A DNA stretch of 64,000 nt from assembly GCF_039994875.1 (NCBI RefSeq), contig NZ_CP121196.1, positions 1,922,001 through 1,986,000 of the forward strand. The letters are read 5' to 3'. The position numbers and the translations under genes are program-made. The DNA comes from Telmatobacter sp. DSM 110680. GTDB taxonomy: Bacteria; Acidobacteriota; Terriglobia; Terriglobales; Acidobacteriaceae. Below, piece after piece: positions 8,061-17,095 of this stretch. Within the stretch, counting starts at the first letter, position 1. The number at the start of each line of letters is the position of its first letter. Below the pieces are notes generated by a model, which made no database searches, had not been told where the DNA came from, and saw only the letters and a list, made by a program, of their open reading frames with translations.

Positions 8061-9239
8061 ATGATCCGATTCTCAACTGCGGGCGAATCACACGGGGAGG
8101 CGCTGATTGCGCTTATCTCTGGGCTGCCTGCCGGCCTGCCGGTCGACCTGGAATTCATCAATCGCGAGCTCTGGCGGCGTCAGCAGGGCTATGGCCGTGG
8201 CGGCCGCATGAAGATTGAGACGGACAAGGCCCATATCCTTTCTGGTGTTCGTCATGGGAAAACTATTGGTTCTCCCGTCGCGATCGAAATCGTAAATCGC
8301 GATTGGAAGAACTGGGAAGAGAAGTTGCCAGTAGAAGCAGGCGACCCGGCCAAACATCAAGCAGTCGCATCGCCTCGGCCTGGGCATGCCGACCTCGCAG
8401 GTGCGTTGAAGTATGACTTTCCCGATGCACGCTATGTACTGGAGCGTGCCTCGGCCCGCGAGTCGACAGCCCGCGTTGCCGGCGGAGCTTTCGCTAAATT
8501 GCTGCTGCGCTACCTTGGCATCGAAGTGAGCAGCCACGTGATTCGCGTAGGCCGCGTTGAACTGGAGCGTACGGCCACGTGGGATGAGATCGCGGCGGTG
8601 GCAGAGCGTCCTGAGATCGTATTGAGCTGCGTCGACGCCGATACGGAAGCAAAGATGAAAGAGGAAGTCGAGCACGCCTCGCGCACCGGAGACACTGTCG
8701 GAGGTGTATTTGAGGTCGTAGTGCATGGTGCACCGGCGGGCCTGGGAACTTATGCCAATTGGGACGAGCGCCTCGACGGGCTGCTGGCCTGGTCGGTGAT
8801 GAGCTTACAAGCCGTGAAGGCCGTCGAGATTGGGCGAGGGGTGACTGCGGCTGAATCTTTCGGCTCGACTGTCCACGATGCGATCCACTACGCGAAAGAA
8901 GATGTGGGGAAGCCAACACGATTTACCCGGGAGCGGAACAACGCAGGCGGTGTAGAAGGTGGCGTTTCGAATGGGGAAGACATCGTGGTGCGCGGGTATT
9001 TGAAGCCGATTTCAACGTTGAGGAGGCCTCTAGAATCTGTCCGTTTTGACACCCGTGAGGCCACGAGCGCAAGTTATGAGCGCAGCGATATTTGCGTGGT
9101 CCCGGCAGCCGGTGTGGCGGCGGAAGCCATGGTGGCAATTACGGTAGCTGGATTGGCGCAGCAGAAGTTTGGCGGCGACTCGGCAGCGGAGATGAAACGA
9201 AATTTCCTGGGATACATCGAACAGATACGGAGCTATTAG
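8061..9239 (+). CDS. aroC: Chorismate synthase
   Basis: 392 residues, full length. Family signatures are MIRFSTAGESHGEALIAL at the N-terminus, GRGGRMKIETDKAHILSGVR, the FMN-binding SPRPGHADLAGALKY and the later RNNAGGVEGGVSNGEDI. The enzyme converts 5-enolpyruvylshikimate 3-phosphate to chorismate with reduced FMN, the last shikimate-pathway step. It leads a tight cluster aroC-def-fmt-rsmB (8 bp to def). aroB is also in this window, 9 kb away on the other strand. Confidence 0.97.
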   Translation: MIRFSTAGESHGEALIALISGLPAGLPVDLEFINRELWRRQQGYGRGGRMKIETDKAHILSGVRHGKTIGSPVAIEIVNRDWKNWEEKLPVEAGDPAKHQAVASPRPGHADLAGALKYDFPDARYVLERASARESTARVAGGAFAKLLLRYLGIEVSSHVIRVGRVELERTATWDEIAAVAERPEIVLSCVDADTEAKMKEEVEHASRTGDTVGGVFEVVVHGAPAGLGTYANWDERLDGLLAWSVMSLQAVKAVEIGRGVTAAESFGSTVHDAIHYAKEDVGKPTRFTRERNNAGGVEGGVSNGEDIVVRGYLKPISTLRRPLESVRFDTREATSASYERSDICVVPAAGVAAEAMVAITVAGLAQQKFGGDSAAEMKRNFLGYIEQIRSY

Positions 9240-9247
9240 TCGCGGAA

Positions 9248-9757
9248 ATGATTTTGAAGATTGTGAAATATCCAGAGCCTGTGCTTTCGCAGCCCGGCGA
9301 ACCGGTCACCGAGTTTGACGGCGAGTTGAAGAAACTAGTCGACGACATGTTTGAGACCATGTACGCCTCTCAGGGCATCGGTCTCGCAGCACCGCAGGTG
9401 GCCGTGGCCAAGCGGGTGACGGTGGTGGACCTTAGCCAGGGTAAGGATCCGGCGCAGAAACTGGTGCTCGTGAATCCCGAGGTCATCTTTCGCGAAGGAA
9501 AGCAATACGAAGAGGAAGGCTGCCTGAGTTTTCCTGAGATTCGTGAGAAGGTGCAGCGCGCCAACAAGGTTCGCATTCGCGCCCAGGACTTGAGGGGAAA
9601 GTGGTTTGAGATGGATGGAGAAGAACTGCTGTCGCGGGCGTTCCAGCACGAGATCGATCATCTTGACGGCATGCTGTTCATCTTTCGGATGAGTTCCCTC
9701 AAGCGCGACCTGGTGCTGCGCAAGATCCGCAAGATGCAACGCGAAGGCACCTGGTAA
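9248..9757 (+). CDS. def: Peptide deformylase
   Basis: 169 residues from ATG 9248; the longer open frame from 9092 lies inside aroC and is rejected. All three PDF motifs are present: GIGLAAPQ, EEEGCLSFP and QHEIDHLDGMLF, giving the Cys-His-His metal site and catalytic Glu. It removes the formyl group from nascent proteins. It sits 8 bp after aroC and 4 bp before fmt, so formylation and deformylation are likely co-transcribed, a common pairing. Confidence 0.97.
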   Translation: MILKIVKYPEPVLSQPGEPVTEFDGELKKLVDDMFETMYASQGIGLAAPQVAVAKRVTVVDLSQGKDPAQKLVLVNPEVIFREGKQYEEEGCLSFPEIREKVQRANKVRIRAQDLRGKWFEMDGEELLSRAFQHEIDHLDGMLFIFRMSSLKRDLVLRKIRKMQREGTW

Positions 9758-9761
9758 TTCT

Positions 9762-10697
9762 GTGAAACTTGTTTTTTGCGGGACCCCGCGCTTTGCCGTT
9801 CCTACATTGGGGGCATTGCTTGCAGCTGGCCACGAGATCGCGCTGGTGGTTTCGCAGCCGGATCGTCCCGTGGGACGCACGCAGCAGATGACGGCTCCCC
9901 CCGTAAAGGAAACAGCTCTGGCCGCAGGGCTGAAAATCACCCAGCCCGAGAAGATCAGGAATAATCCAGAGTTTCGCGCGCAACTGAAAGGCATTGCGCC
10001 GGACGCGATCGTGGTGGTGGCTTACGGGCGCATCATCCCTCCCTGGATGCTGGCGTTGCCGCGACTCGGCTGCATCAACCTGCATGCGTCCTTGCTGCCG
10101 AAGTATCGCGGAGCTGCGCCTATCCAGTGGGCGGTCGCGATGGGCGAAACGGTTACGGGCAACACCACCATGTTGCTCGAAGAAGGTCTGGACACGGGGC
10201 CAATTCTATTGCAGCGCGAAATCGCGATTGCTCCGGAGCAGACGGCGGCGGCCCTGTTTGAAGTGCTGGCGAAAGATGGAGCTCCGCTGGTCGTTGAGAC
10301 TCTGCGCGGACTGCAGCAGGCAACTGTCGAGCCAAAGCGGCAGGATGAGGCGGGCGCAACACTGGCTCCGATTCTCACTCGTGAAGATGGACGGATGGAT
10401 TTTGCGGCTCGAACCGCAATTGAGCTTTGGAATCGCTGGCGGGGATTTCAGCCGTGGCCCGGAGCCTATACAAGCCTCGATGGGAAAAAACTGATCGCCC
10501 ATCAAATGCGGGTGGTTGGGAAGGCTTCCCCAAGCGAGCCGGGCACTGTTGAAGTGGCGGATCACCGTCTACTGATCGCGTGCGCGCACAACTCATGGAT
10601 TGAGATCACCGAATTGCAGCTAGAAGGCAAGAAGCGCATGGCTGCGTCCGATTTTCTGCGCGGAGCCGGCTTACATTCGGGAATTCGACTTGGTTAG
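9762..10697 (+). CDS. fmt: Methionyl-tRNA formyltransferase
   Basis: 311 residues, full length, GTG start four bases after def. Recognised by MKLVFCGTPRFAVPTL, the active-site segment GCINLHASLLPKYRGAAPIQ and TGNTTMLLEEGLDTGPIL, followed by the C-terminal OB-like domain. It transfers formyl from 10-formyl-THF to Met-tRNAfMet. The downstream rsmB start lies within a few bases of its stop. Confidence 0.97.
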   Translation: MKLVFCGTPRFAVPTLGALLAAGHEIALVVSQPDRPVGRTQQMTAPPVKETALAAGLKITQPEKIRNNPEFRAQLKGIAPDAIVVVAYGRIIPPWMLALPRLGCINLHASLLPKYRGAAPIQWAVAMGETVTGNTTMLLEEGLDTGPILLQREIAIAPEQTAAALFEVLAKDGAPLVVETLRGLQQATVEPKRQDEAGATLAPILTREDGRMDFAARTAIELWNRWRGFQPWPGAYTSLDGKKLIAHQMRVVGKASPSEPGTVEVADHRLLIACAHNSWIEITELQLEGKKRMAASDFLRGAGLHSGIRLG

Positions 10698-10701
10698 GGC
10701 C

Positions 10702-12039
10702 ATGAGTGAAGTTTCGCCAGCGCGCCGCATTGCCTATGGAATCCTGAAAGCCATCGAAAATGGCAAAGGCCATTCTGACGATTTGCTGCGTGGGAAAAGC
10801 GTCACAGCCCTTTCCGAATCTGACCGGCATCTGACGACGGCGCTCGTGCTTGGCGTTCTGCGTTGGCAGATCGCTCTCGATCAGCGGCTCCGGCCTTTGC
10901 TCAAACATCCCAATGCGAAGGTCGACGCTGAAGTACTGATCGCTTTGCGTCTCGGCGCTTTTCAATTGCTGCATATGGATCGGATTCCAAGGCATGCAGC
11001 AATCGACGAAAGCGTTGAGATTACGAAGCATGCGGGACACAAATTCGCTTCTGGAATGGTGAACGCGGTACTTCGGAAACTCGCTGTCTCGAGAACGTCG
11101 CAGCGAGAAGAATCCGACGCCGATGATTGGCAGCAAGCCTTACCAGCGTGGATGGTAGAGCGATGGATAGCTCATTACGGAGGTGAGGCAACCCGCGAGA
11201 TCTGCCGTCACAGTCAAAGGCAGCCAGATCTTACCCTGCGCGTCACAGCAAGCGATGCCGAGGCCGAACTTATTGCAAACGGCATTTCTCTTTCACCGGG
11301 ACAGCTCCTGGATGTCGCGCGGGATGTGACCTCTGGCGATGTAATGGGGATGGCCGCATTGCGGGAAGGCCGAGTTCGATTTCAGGATGAGGGATCACAA
11401 CTGGTAGCGGAGTTAGCACCGCGAGGTTCTAAGATCCTCGACTGTTGCGCCGCCCCCGGCGGTAAAACGCTGATTCTTGCTGAAAGAAATCCTGATGCGA
11501 AGATCGTGGCGTGTGAATCCAGTCCGCAGCGGATCGCGCATTTACGCGAGCGGCTTGCCGCGGTGGGCGATCGCGTAGAGTGCCGGCTCACCGACGCCGC
11601 CACACTTGAAGACACATCTGTCTACGACGTAGTCCTGGTCGACGTGCCGTGCAGCGGCACAGGAACACTGGGGCGTAATCCTGAAATCCGCCATCGGCTG
11701 GTGCCGGAGGATCTTCCGCGGCAGGCAGAACGACAGCGGGCTATTCTGAGTGCAGCCTTGCGTGCGGTCCGACCGGGTGGGCACATCGTGTATTCCACAT
11801 GTTCTCTGGAAGTCGAGGAAAACGAACAGGTAGTTTATGCCGTACTGGCGCAGCGCCCGGGTGCGCGGGTGATTTCGCTCGAAACGCGGATTGAGGAATT
11901 GCGGATTGAAGGCATTCTCACTCCAACTGGGTCGACCGCGCTGCTTCAATGCATCTCGCCGCGAGGTGCTCTGCACCTTTTGCCGGGAGTTCTTCAAACG
12001 GACGGATTTTTCGTCACGCTGATCAAGAAGATGGCGTGA
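10702..12039 (+). CDS. rsmB: 16S rRNA (cytosine-967-C5)-methyltransferase RsmB
   Basis: 445 residues from ATG 10702; a TTG at 10690, overlapping the fmt stop, is an alternative. An N-terminal NusB-like RNA-binding domain (about 5-130) precedes the Fmu/RsmB methyltransferase domain, with SAM motif ILDCCAAPGGKT, motif IV VDVPCSGTGTLGRNP and motif VI with the catalytic Cys in YSTCSLEVEENE. It methylates C967 of 16S rRNA. The arrangement def-fmt-rsmB is the classical bacterial order, and translational coupling to fmt is likely. Confidence 0.95.
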   Translation: MSEVSPARRIAYGILKAIENGKGHSDDLLRGKSVTALSESDRHLTTALVLGVLRWQIALDQRLRPLLKHPNAKVDAEVLIALRLGAFQLLHMDRIPRHAAIDESVEITKHAGHKFASGMVNAVLRKLAVSRTSQREESDADDWQQALPAWMVERWIAHYGGEATREICRHSQRQPDLTLRVTASDAEAELIANGISLSPGQLLDVARDVTSGDVMGMAALREGRVRFQDEGSQLVAELAPRGSKILDCCAAPGGKTLILAERNPDAKIVACESSPQRIAHLRERLAAVGDRVECRLTDAATLEDTSVYDVVLVDVPCSGTGTLGRNPEIRHRLVPEDLPRQAERQRAILSAALRAVRPGGHIVYSTCSLEVEENEQVVYAVLAQRPGARVISLETRIEELRIEGILTPTGSTALLQCISPRGALHLLPGVLQTDGFFVTLIKKMA

Positions 12040-12078
12040 GCAGACTCAGGACGGCTCTAATTCTGAATCATTAAGAGA

Positions 12079-12594
12079 TCATTCGGGCGGAAGCTTGAGT
12101 TGAGCATAATCGCGACCAAGAACAGCACACAACGCTTCAATCACCAGTTCGTGATCGTCGCGCATCGGCAAACCGGAGACCGTTACACTGCCGACGACAC
12201 CTGCGCCCGTCACATTGAGCGGGAATGATCCGCCATGGGTTGCATAGTCAGCGAGCGGCAAGCCCTGGCTTTCGCAGATTGTCTGGCCCTTCTGCTTTTC
12301 GCGCAGGCCAACAGCGTAAGAACTGCGATAAAACCTTGCCACTACATTGCTTTTGCGCCGCACCCACTCAGCATTGTCGGGATTCGTCTCGTCCATGGCT
12401 GCGTAGAAAAGCGGCTGTCCGAATCTTCGCACGTCGATCACGATAGGGAGACCGCGCTCAGCAGCCATCGTACGCAGGCGCGAGCCCAGATCCCACGCTA
12501 TCGCGGCATCGAGTCGCGGCAGCACCAGTTCCTTTTCCTGAAGTGCAATCCTTTCCAGGTCTTCACTTAGCCCCATTGGCGTGTCCTCGTCCAT
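12079..12594 (-). CDS. UPF0303 / heme-degrading-domain (GlcG/HbpS-like) protein
   Basis: 171 residues from ATG 12594, with GAGGAG about 12 nt upstream; the longer frame overlaps the MFS gene. It matches the UPF0303 (YBR137W-like) group of the HbpS/GlcG superfamily: the block [20 protein letters not shown], then [20 protein letters not shown] and the C-terminal [19 protein letters not shown] with [12 protein letters not shown]. Related proteins bind haem or cobalamin; the role of UPF0303 is not settled. It lies 16 bp after the MFS exporter on the same strand, so probably last in that operon. Confidence 0.85.
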   Translation of the reverse strand: MDEDTPMGLSEDLERIALQEKELVLPRLDAAIAWDLGSRLRTMAAERGLPIVIDVRRFGQPLFYAAMDETNPDNAEWVRRKSNVVARFYRSSYAVGLREKQKGQTICESQGLPLADYATHGGSFPLNVTGAGVVGSVTVSGLPMRDDHELVIEALCAVLGRDYAQLKLPPE

Positions 12595-12610
12595 GCCATC
12601 ATAAAGCTCC

Positions 12611-13948
12611 TCAGCTTTCCGTCGCTTCTTCCACTGGATTTCTTTGGGGTACGATCCCCAGACGTTCATAGATTGGCCGCATGTCTTTGCGGATTTCCGT
12701 AAGGCGCGAGGCAAACCAGATAGCGCCGGCGATGCAGGCAACCCCGCTGATGATCACAGTGCGAGGCGCACCGATGGCATGTGCGAGCGCACCCGCCAGC
12801 AGGCTGCCAAACGGCGCCATCCCGACGAAGGCCATTGTGTAGTAGCTCATCACTCGGCCACGCATCTTTTCATCGACGAGCGTTTGAATGATGGTGTTGC
12901 TGCCCGTCAGTCCCTGCATCATGCCGAAGCCGGTGACGAGCATCATCAGCATGGATAGCCACAGAAAATGAGACAGCCCGAAGCAGATTAGTCCGATGCC
13001 GAAGACCACCGCGGTGATCGGAATCATCTTGGTCAGCCCACGGACCGAGCGTCGCATCACCATCGATAGGGCTGAAATCAACGAGCCTACGCCGACGGCT
13101 CCCATCAAAAAGCCCAATGTATGCGCACCACCATGCAGAATCTGCCCGGCAAAAATCGGCATCAGCACCATGAACGGCCAGCCCATCAAGCTCAAAAGAG
13201 CAAATAACAGCAGAATGGAGCGGATCGGCACAGAGGCGGCTACGTATGTCCAACCCTCTTTGAGCTGGACGATCATCGAAGCGGTGACGCGCTCCATCTG
13301 ATTCTGCGGGATCCTCATCATCAGGAGCGAAGCAATTACCGCGATGTAGCTGATGCCATCCACGAGAAAACACCAGCCTTCATTGGTCGCGGCAATCAGC
13401 AAGCCGGCAATCGAGGGTCCGATCAGCCTCGCGGTGTTTACCATCGACGAATTGATAGCGATGGCATTGGAAAGATCGGCTCGATCTTCGACCATTTTGA
13501 CCATGAAAGATTGGCGGCCGGGCATATCGAATGCATTGATAACGCCCTGCATTGCACTTAAAGCGAGTACCTCGGTGATTGTGATGAGGTGCGACAGAGT
13601 CAGCCACGCCAGGAGAAGCGATTGCACCATCGCAAGAGCCTGAGTCCACACCAACACTTTGCGGCGGTCGATGCGATCGACGATCACCCCGGCAATCGGC
13701 GCGAGCAGAAAGGTAGGTATTTGACCGGCGAAACCAACTGTACCCAAAAGAAGAGCCGAATGCGTGAGCCGGTATACGAGCCACGAAGTCGCGATGCGCG
13801 TCATCCATGTACCGATCAGAGAAATGCTCTGGCCGCCAAAGAAGAGCCGAAAATTGCGATGACGCAGGGCTCTCCAAGCATGCGAATAGTCGCGCTGCGC
13901 GGTCACTGCAAGTGTTTCTTCCCGGGTAACGCCAGGATCCTCTGCCAT
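12611..13948 (-). CDS. MFS transporter, MFS_3/EntS-like exporter
   Basis: 445 residues with twelve predicted helices. The start region [20 protein letters not shown] and [18 protein letters not shown] is the typical beginning of the MFS_3 (enterobactin exporter-like) family; [15 protein letters not shown] is the loop 2-3 signature. The cargo is unknown, as no siderophore or antibiotic biosynthesis genes are nearby. It is 35 bp downstream of the PASTA gene and 16 bp upstream of the UPF0303 gene, both on the same strand. Confidence 0.85.
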   Translation of the reverse strand: MAEDPGVTREETLAVTAQRDYSHAWRALRHRNFRLFFGGQSISLIGTWMTRIATSWLVYRLTHSALLLGTVGFAGQIPTFLLAPIAGVIVDRIDRRKVLVWTQALAMVQSLLLAWLTLSHLITITEVLALSAMQGVINAFDMPGRQSFMVKMVEDRADLSNAIAINSSMVNTARLIGPSIAGLLIAATNEGWCFLVDGISYIAVIASLLMMRIPQNQMERVTASMIVQLKEGWTYVAASVPIRSILLLFALLSLMGWPFMVLMPIFAGQILHGGAHTLGFLMGAVGVGSLISALSMVMRRSVRGLTKMIPITAVVFGIGLICFGLSHFLWLSMLMMLVTGFGMMQGLTGSNTIIQTLVDEKMRGRVMSYYTMAFVGMAPFGSLLAGALAHAIGAPRTVIISGVACIAGAIWFASRLTEIRKDMRPIYERLGIVPQRNPVEEATES

Positions 13949-13983
13949 GAGTATCTTTGGATGTTGATTGGTCTGCGTTGGAT

Positions 13984-14754
13984 CTATTTCGCCGCAGTGA
14001 GTTTGATCAGGGTATTTAGATCGACGCGTGCACCTGCCATGGGCTGTTGCGCAATGACTGCTCCAGGAGCAATCGGAGATTTAGGCTGCTCTGCCGCCGT
14101 GCTGACCGATGGCACAAACACTTCGGCGTAGGCTGGAGTATCCACCTTAAGGCCAATTCGGTTCAGCATTTCCTGCGCGGTGATGATCGGAATACCCGTC
14201 AGATCCGGCATCACGTAACCGTCCGGCGGCGCATTGTCCGGTGCGGCAACAAGGATGTTTACGCTTGGCTGTGCAAGTCCCTGGGAGTGCGCGGGCGGGT
14301 CCTGCGCAAGAACTGTACCTTCTTCAGCGCCTGCGTAGGGCAGCTTCGCAGTGACGCCGACTTCAAGTCCGGCGCGGCGCAGGCGCAATGCAGCTACGCG
14401 GCCCTCTGTGCCTACTGTGTCAGGAACATCGACCTTCTGGGGACCAAGGCTTTCTGCCACGCGCAAGTGCCACTCGCGGCGCACCACGGTGCCCGGTGCA
14501 GGCGATTGCGTCAAAATGTGTCCGGCAGCAACGTCGGCGGAATAGTAGCGATTGTCGACATCGAGACTGAGGCCCATACCTGCCGCCTGACTGCGCGCCT
14601 CGGCTACGGTCATCCCCTTTAGCGCGGGAATCTTAACTTCCGCGCCATGGATTGCAAAATGCATCGTAGTGATCGCCGATAGCAGGGCAGCGGCGATCAG
14701 CAACATAACTACCGACGCCATACGGAAGAAGCGGAGGAGGAAGCTGCGTTTCAT
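13984..14754 (-). CDS. Membrane-anchored PASTA-domain protein without kinase
   Basis: 256 residues. One N-terminal transmembrane helix (about 12-34) is followed by three PASTA repeats: about 40-108 (VKIPALKGMTVAEARSQA), 108-176 (VDVPDTVGTEGRVAALRLR) and 180-255 (YVMPDLTGIPIITAQEMLN). PASTA domains bind peptidoglycan fragments and usually form the outer part of Ser/Thr kinases or PBPs, neither of which is present here. Its ATG overlaps the stop of the OsmC gene by 4 bp (ATGA), so the two are probably translationally coupled. It may be a cell-wall sensor or structural anchor; no partner is evident. Confidence 0.88.
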   Translation of the reverse strand: MKRSFLLRFFRMASVVMLLIAAALLSAITTMHFAIHGAEVKIPALKGMTVAEARSQAAGMGLSLDVDNRYYSADVAAGHILTQSPAPGTVVRREWHLRVAESLGPQKVDVPDTVGTEGRVAALRLRRAGLEVGVTAKLPYAGAEEGTVLAQDPPAHSQGLAQPSVNILVAAPDNAPPDGYVMPDLTGIPIITAQEMLNRIGLKVDTPAYAEVFVPSVSTAAEQPKSPIAPGAVIAQQPMAGARVDLNTLIKLTAAK

Positions 14755-15200
14755 GGTTCCGGCTCTCCGTCAGGGTAGACAATTTCGTACTCGATGGAGG
14801 CGGCCTTCTGCAGCATTTTTGAGACGGAGCAGTATTTGTTTTTGGAAAGTGAAACCGCATCTTCAACGGCCTTGCGGCTTAGCTTTCCACGGACGGCATA
14901 GGTGAGCTTGATATGCGTAAAAACGCGGGGCGGTGCCTCAGCCTGCGTGGCTTCCGCCGAAACTCGAAGGCCGGTAAGTTGCTGCCGTTTCTTCTGAAGA
15001 ATGCTGACGACATCTACCGAGGTGCAACTGCAAAGGGCCATCAGGACCGCTTCCATCGGGCTGGGGCCATGCTTATGTGCTGAGTCCGCATCGAAGGTGA
15101 TGGAGTTTCCATTCTGGGCAACTCCCTCAAATATCTCGCCTATTTTCCAATCACTGTGAGCGATCAATGCTCTGGCCCCCCTGCATATATTATCCGGCAT
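14751..15200 (-). CDS. OsmC/Ohr family redox protein
   Basis: 149 residues from ATG 15200; the frame runs open to 15248, which would overlap the preceding gene. The two family cysteines are present, one in ALCSCTSVDVVSILQKKRQ and one in SKNKYCSVSKML, along with GPSPMEAVLMAL. The spacing is that of OsmC rather than Ohr. Such proteins reduce organic hydroperoxides in the cytosol through the Cys pair. It lies between a small membrane protein and the PASTA gene, overlapping the latter by 4 bp. Confidence 0.9.
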   Translation of the reverse strand: MPDNICRGARALIAHSDWKIGEIFEGVAQNGNSITFDADSAHKHGPSPMEAVLMALCSCTSVDVVSILQKKRQQLTGLRVSAEATQAEAPPRVFTHIKLTYAVRGKLSRKAVEDAVSLSKNKYCSVSKMLQKAASIEYEIVYPDGEPEP

Positions 15201-15225
15201 CGATGTGCAAGGAATCAGAAAGGCT

Positions 15226-15567
15226 CTAGTGGAAGGCAATCTGGGCAAAACGGGTGATCAACAGGTAGGCGAACAGAATGAGGAGGGCTAGACATGTGCT
15301 GACATTGCTCGCGAGTGCAGGGCTGATGCGCCCTTCCCGAGTGTGCCTGCGAATAAATTGCAGAAAACTGAAGGCCCCAATTGCCGGAATCCACACCAGA
15401 AACGGGAGATCAAATCCGCGCAATCGATGAAAGACGGGGGAAGGTCGGAACCACAAACCCCGAATCATGAATGCTTCAGCGAGGCAGATGCAGCAAAGCG
15501 TAGCGACAAAAAGAGTCGTAGACAAATCGAATCCGCGTTTCGATTTGAGCGGAACAAAAGTCGACAT
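15226..15567 (-). CDS. Small hypothetical membrane protein
   Basis: 113 residues with three likely transmembrane helices (about 16-37, 50-68 and 88-108) and a basic loop with FIRRHTREGRIS. I recognise no family. The gene is real on signal strength: ATG 15567 is preceded by GGAGG with 8-nt spacing. It is the first gene of the run that continues with OsmC, PASTA, MFS and UPF0303. Confidence 0.65.
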   Translation of the reverse strand: MSTFVPLKSKRGFDLSTTLFVATLCCICLAEAFMIRGLWFRPSPVFHRLRGFDLPFLVWIPAIGAFSFLQFIRRHTREGRISPALASNVSTCLALLILFAYLLITRFAQIAFH

Positions 15568-15644
15568 GCACCAATCCTCCGGTGGTGTCTTTATAGACGG
15601 AAAAGCTTGCTTAGTGGTTGCGGTTGTAGCGGGCTCGAAGGCAG

Positions 15645-17087
15645 TCAGCGTGTGTTATCGGTGACTGGCTCGGGATGGATCGTGACGCGGTGAACCTCTG
15701 GACAATCCAACTTGAAACTGTCCTCCAGGGCCGTGATGATTTCGTGGACGCGATGCATCGACAGGTCGTCAGGAAGTGTGCAGTGGCAGGACAGGGTGAT
15801 GTGTTCAGCGGTTCGCCCTACCAGGATCTGATGAACATCAATGATGTCGTTATAGCGAGCGGCAGAGGCACGGAGCGCTTTCTCAATTCTGCGGTCTTCC
15901 TCGACGATTTCCTCGGGCTGTTCGATGGTTGCAGGCTCACTTTCAATGTGCGTCAGAACGGAATCGATTTCGGGCGCCTCCCGCAGGATCTCGGCTTCAA
16001 GTCCGCTCACAAAACTGTGCGCCTCGAGCAGCCGCATTGTTTCATCAAGCTCCACATGCAGCTCCACATGCAGCTTGCCATGATGCGACTGCACACTGAG
16101 ATCGTGCACCGCGACGTTGTTTCGTGCAGCCACGGCACGTATTCGGTCAAAGATGCTTTCCGCCCTGCCTTGCCGGGGGACTGTGTGAATGACGACATCG
16201 GCTTGAGGAAGCGCGCGGTGCACCGCTTCAGTCGCCGCGCGTACCAGTTCTCCTGTGTGTTCAAAGGTGAAGCTGCGAGGCAGGGCCAGAGTGAGATCGG
16301 CGAAGTACTTGGGCCCGGAACGCCGCACCCGCGCCTGTTCAACTGCAAGCACGCCTGGTACACGTTCTGCTTCGCGAATTACCCTCATCCGTGTCTCGGC
16401 TGGAATCTGATCCATCAGAACGCCGACTGCCTCGCGAGTGAGTTGCGTAGTGATGCGCAGAATCATGATCGAAACAAAGATGGCCGCTACCGGATCGGCG
16501 TAACGAAGCCAGTCGATATGCAGAGCGACACCAGCCCAGGTCGCAAGCAGGCCACAAAGAACCGCCAGGGACGCCCAGATGTCCGACGCAAAATGAAACG
16601 CATCTGTGGCAAGCGCGGGAGAACCGGTGTGCTCGGCTACGCGACGCAATTCCCGCGAGCGCCAGAAATCGACACAGATCGAAGTCAACAGCACCAGTAC
16701 AGGCCAGATCGAGTAGCGAAGTTCGAAGGTGTTGCTCCTGATCCTTTGAATCGCCTCCCAGATGATCCATGCACAGGAGATGGCCATGAGCCCGGCTTCG
16801 AAGAAGGCGGAGAGGTTTTCGACTTTCCCATGGCCGTATGAATGGTCTTCGTCAGCCGGTTTATCCGATACACGCACTGAAAAGAAGGTGATTCCCGATC
16901 CAGCCAGGTCCAACCCCGAGTGCGCAGCATCTGACAAGACACCCAATGACCCGGAGATGAGCCCTGCCGCCAGCTTCAGCGCAGTCATACAACTGGCGGC
17001 CAGCATCGACTGCAGAGCTACGCGGCGTTTCATGGCCGAGTTCTGTGCCTGGTCAGTACCTGCCGGCTTTGAGGCTGCGAGGGTCAT
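15645..17087 (-). CDS. Cation diffusion facilitator with three tandem cytosolic domains
   Basis: 480 residues from ATG 17087, with AGGAA 6 nt upstream. The membrane part (about 25-215) is a six-helix CDF core with both metal-site motifs: SDAAHSGLDLAGS in helix 2 and TDAFHFASDIWAS in helix 5. CDF proteins export Zn, Fe, Mn, Co or Cd by proton antiport. The cytosolic part is about 260 residues, where one domain of about 80-90 is usual, and reads as three successive ZT_dimer-like repeats (about 225-300, 310-385 and 400-478), each with a beta-strand then a helix. Metal specificity cannot be told. It lies 8 bp after menG. Confidence 0.88.
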   Translation of the reverse strand: MTLAASKPAGTDQAQNSAMKRRVALQSMLAASCMTALKLAAGLISGSLGVLSDAAHSGLDLAGSGITFFSVRVSDKPADEDHSYGHGKVENLSAFFEAGLMAISCAWIIWEAIQRIRSNTFELRYSIWPVLVLLTSICVDFWRSRELRRVAEHTGSPALATDAFHFASDIWASLAVLCGLLATWAGVALHIDWLRYADPVAAIFVSIMILRITTQLTREAVGVLMDQIPAETRMRVIREAERVPGVLAVEQARVRRSGPKYFADLTLALPRSFTFEHTGELVRAATEAVHRALPQADVVIHTVPRQGRAESIFDRIRAVAARNNVAVHDLSVQSHHGKLHVELHVELDETMRLLEAHSFVSGLEAEILREAPEIDSVLTHIESEPATIEQPEEIVEEDRRIEKALRASAARYNDIIDVHQILVGRTAEHITLSCHCTLPDDLSMHRVHEIITALEDSFKLDCPEVHRVTIHPEPVTDNTR

Positions 17088-17095
17088 TGCGATTC

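Noticed and set aside
15675..16841. 388-residue plus-strand open frame
   Set aside because: It lies fully antisense to the CDF transporter gene, has no family character and arises from codon bias of the real gene.
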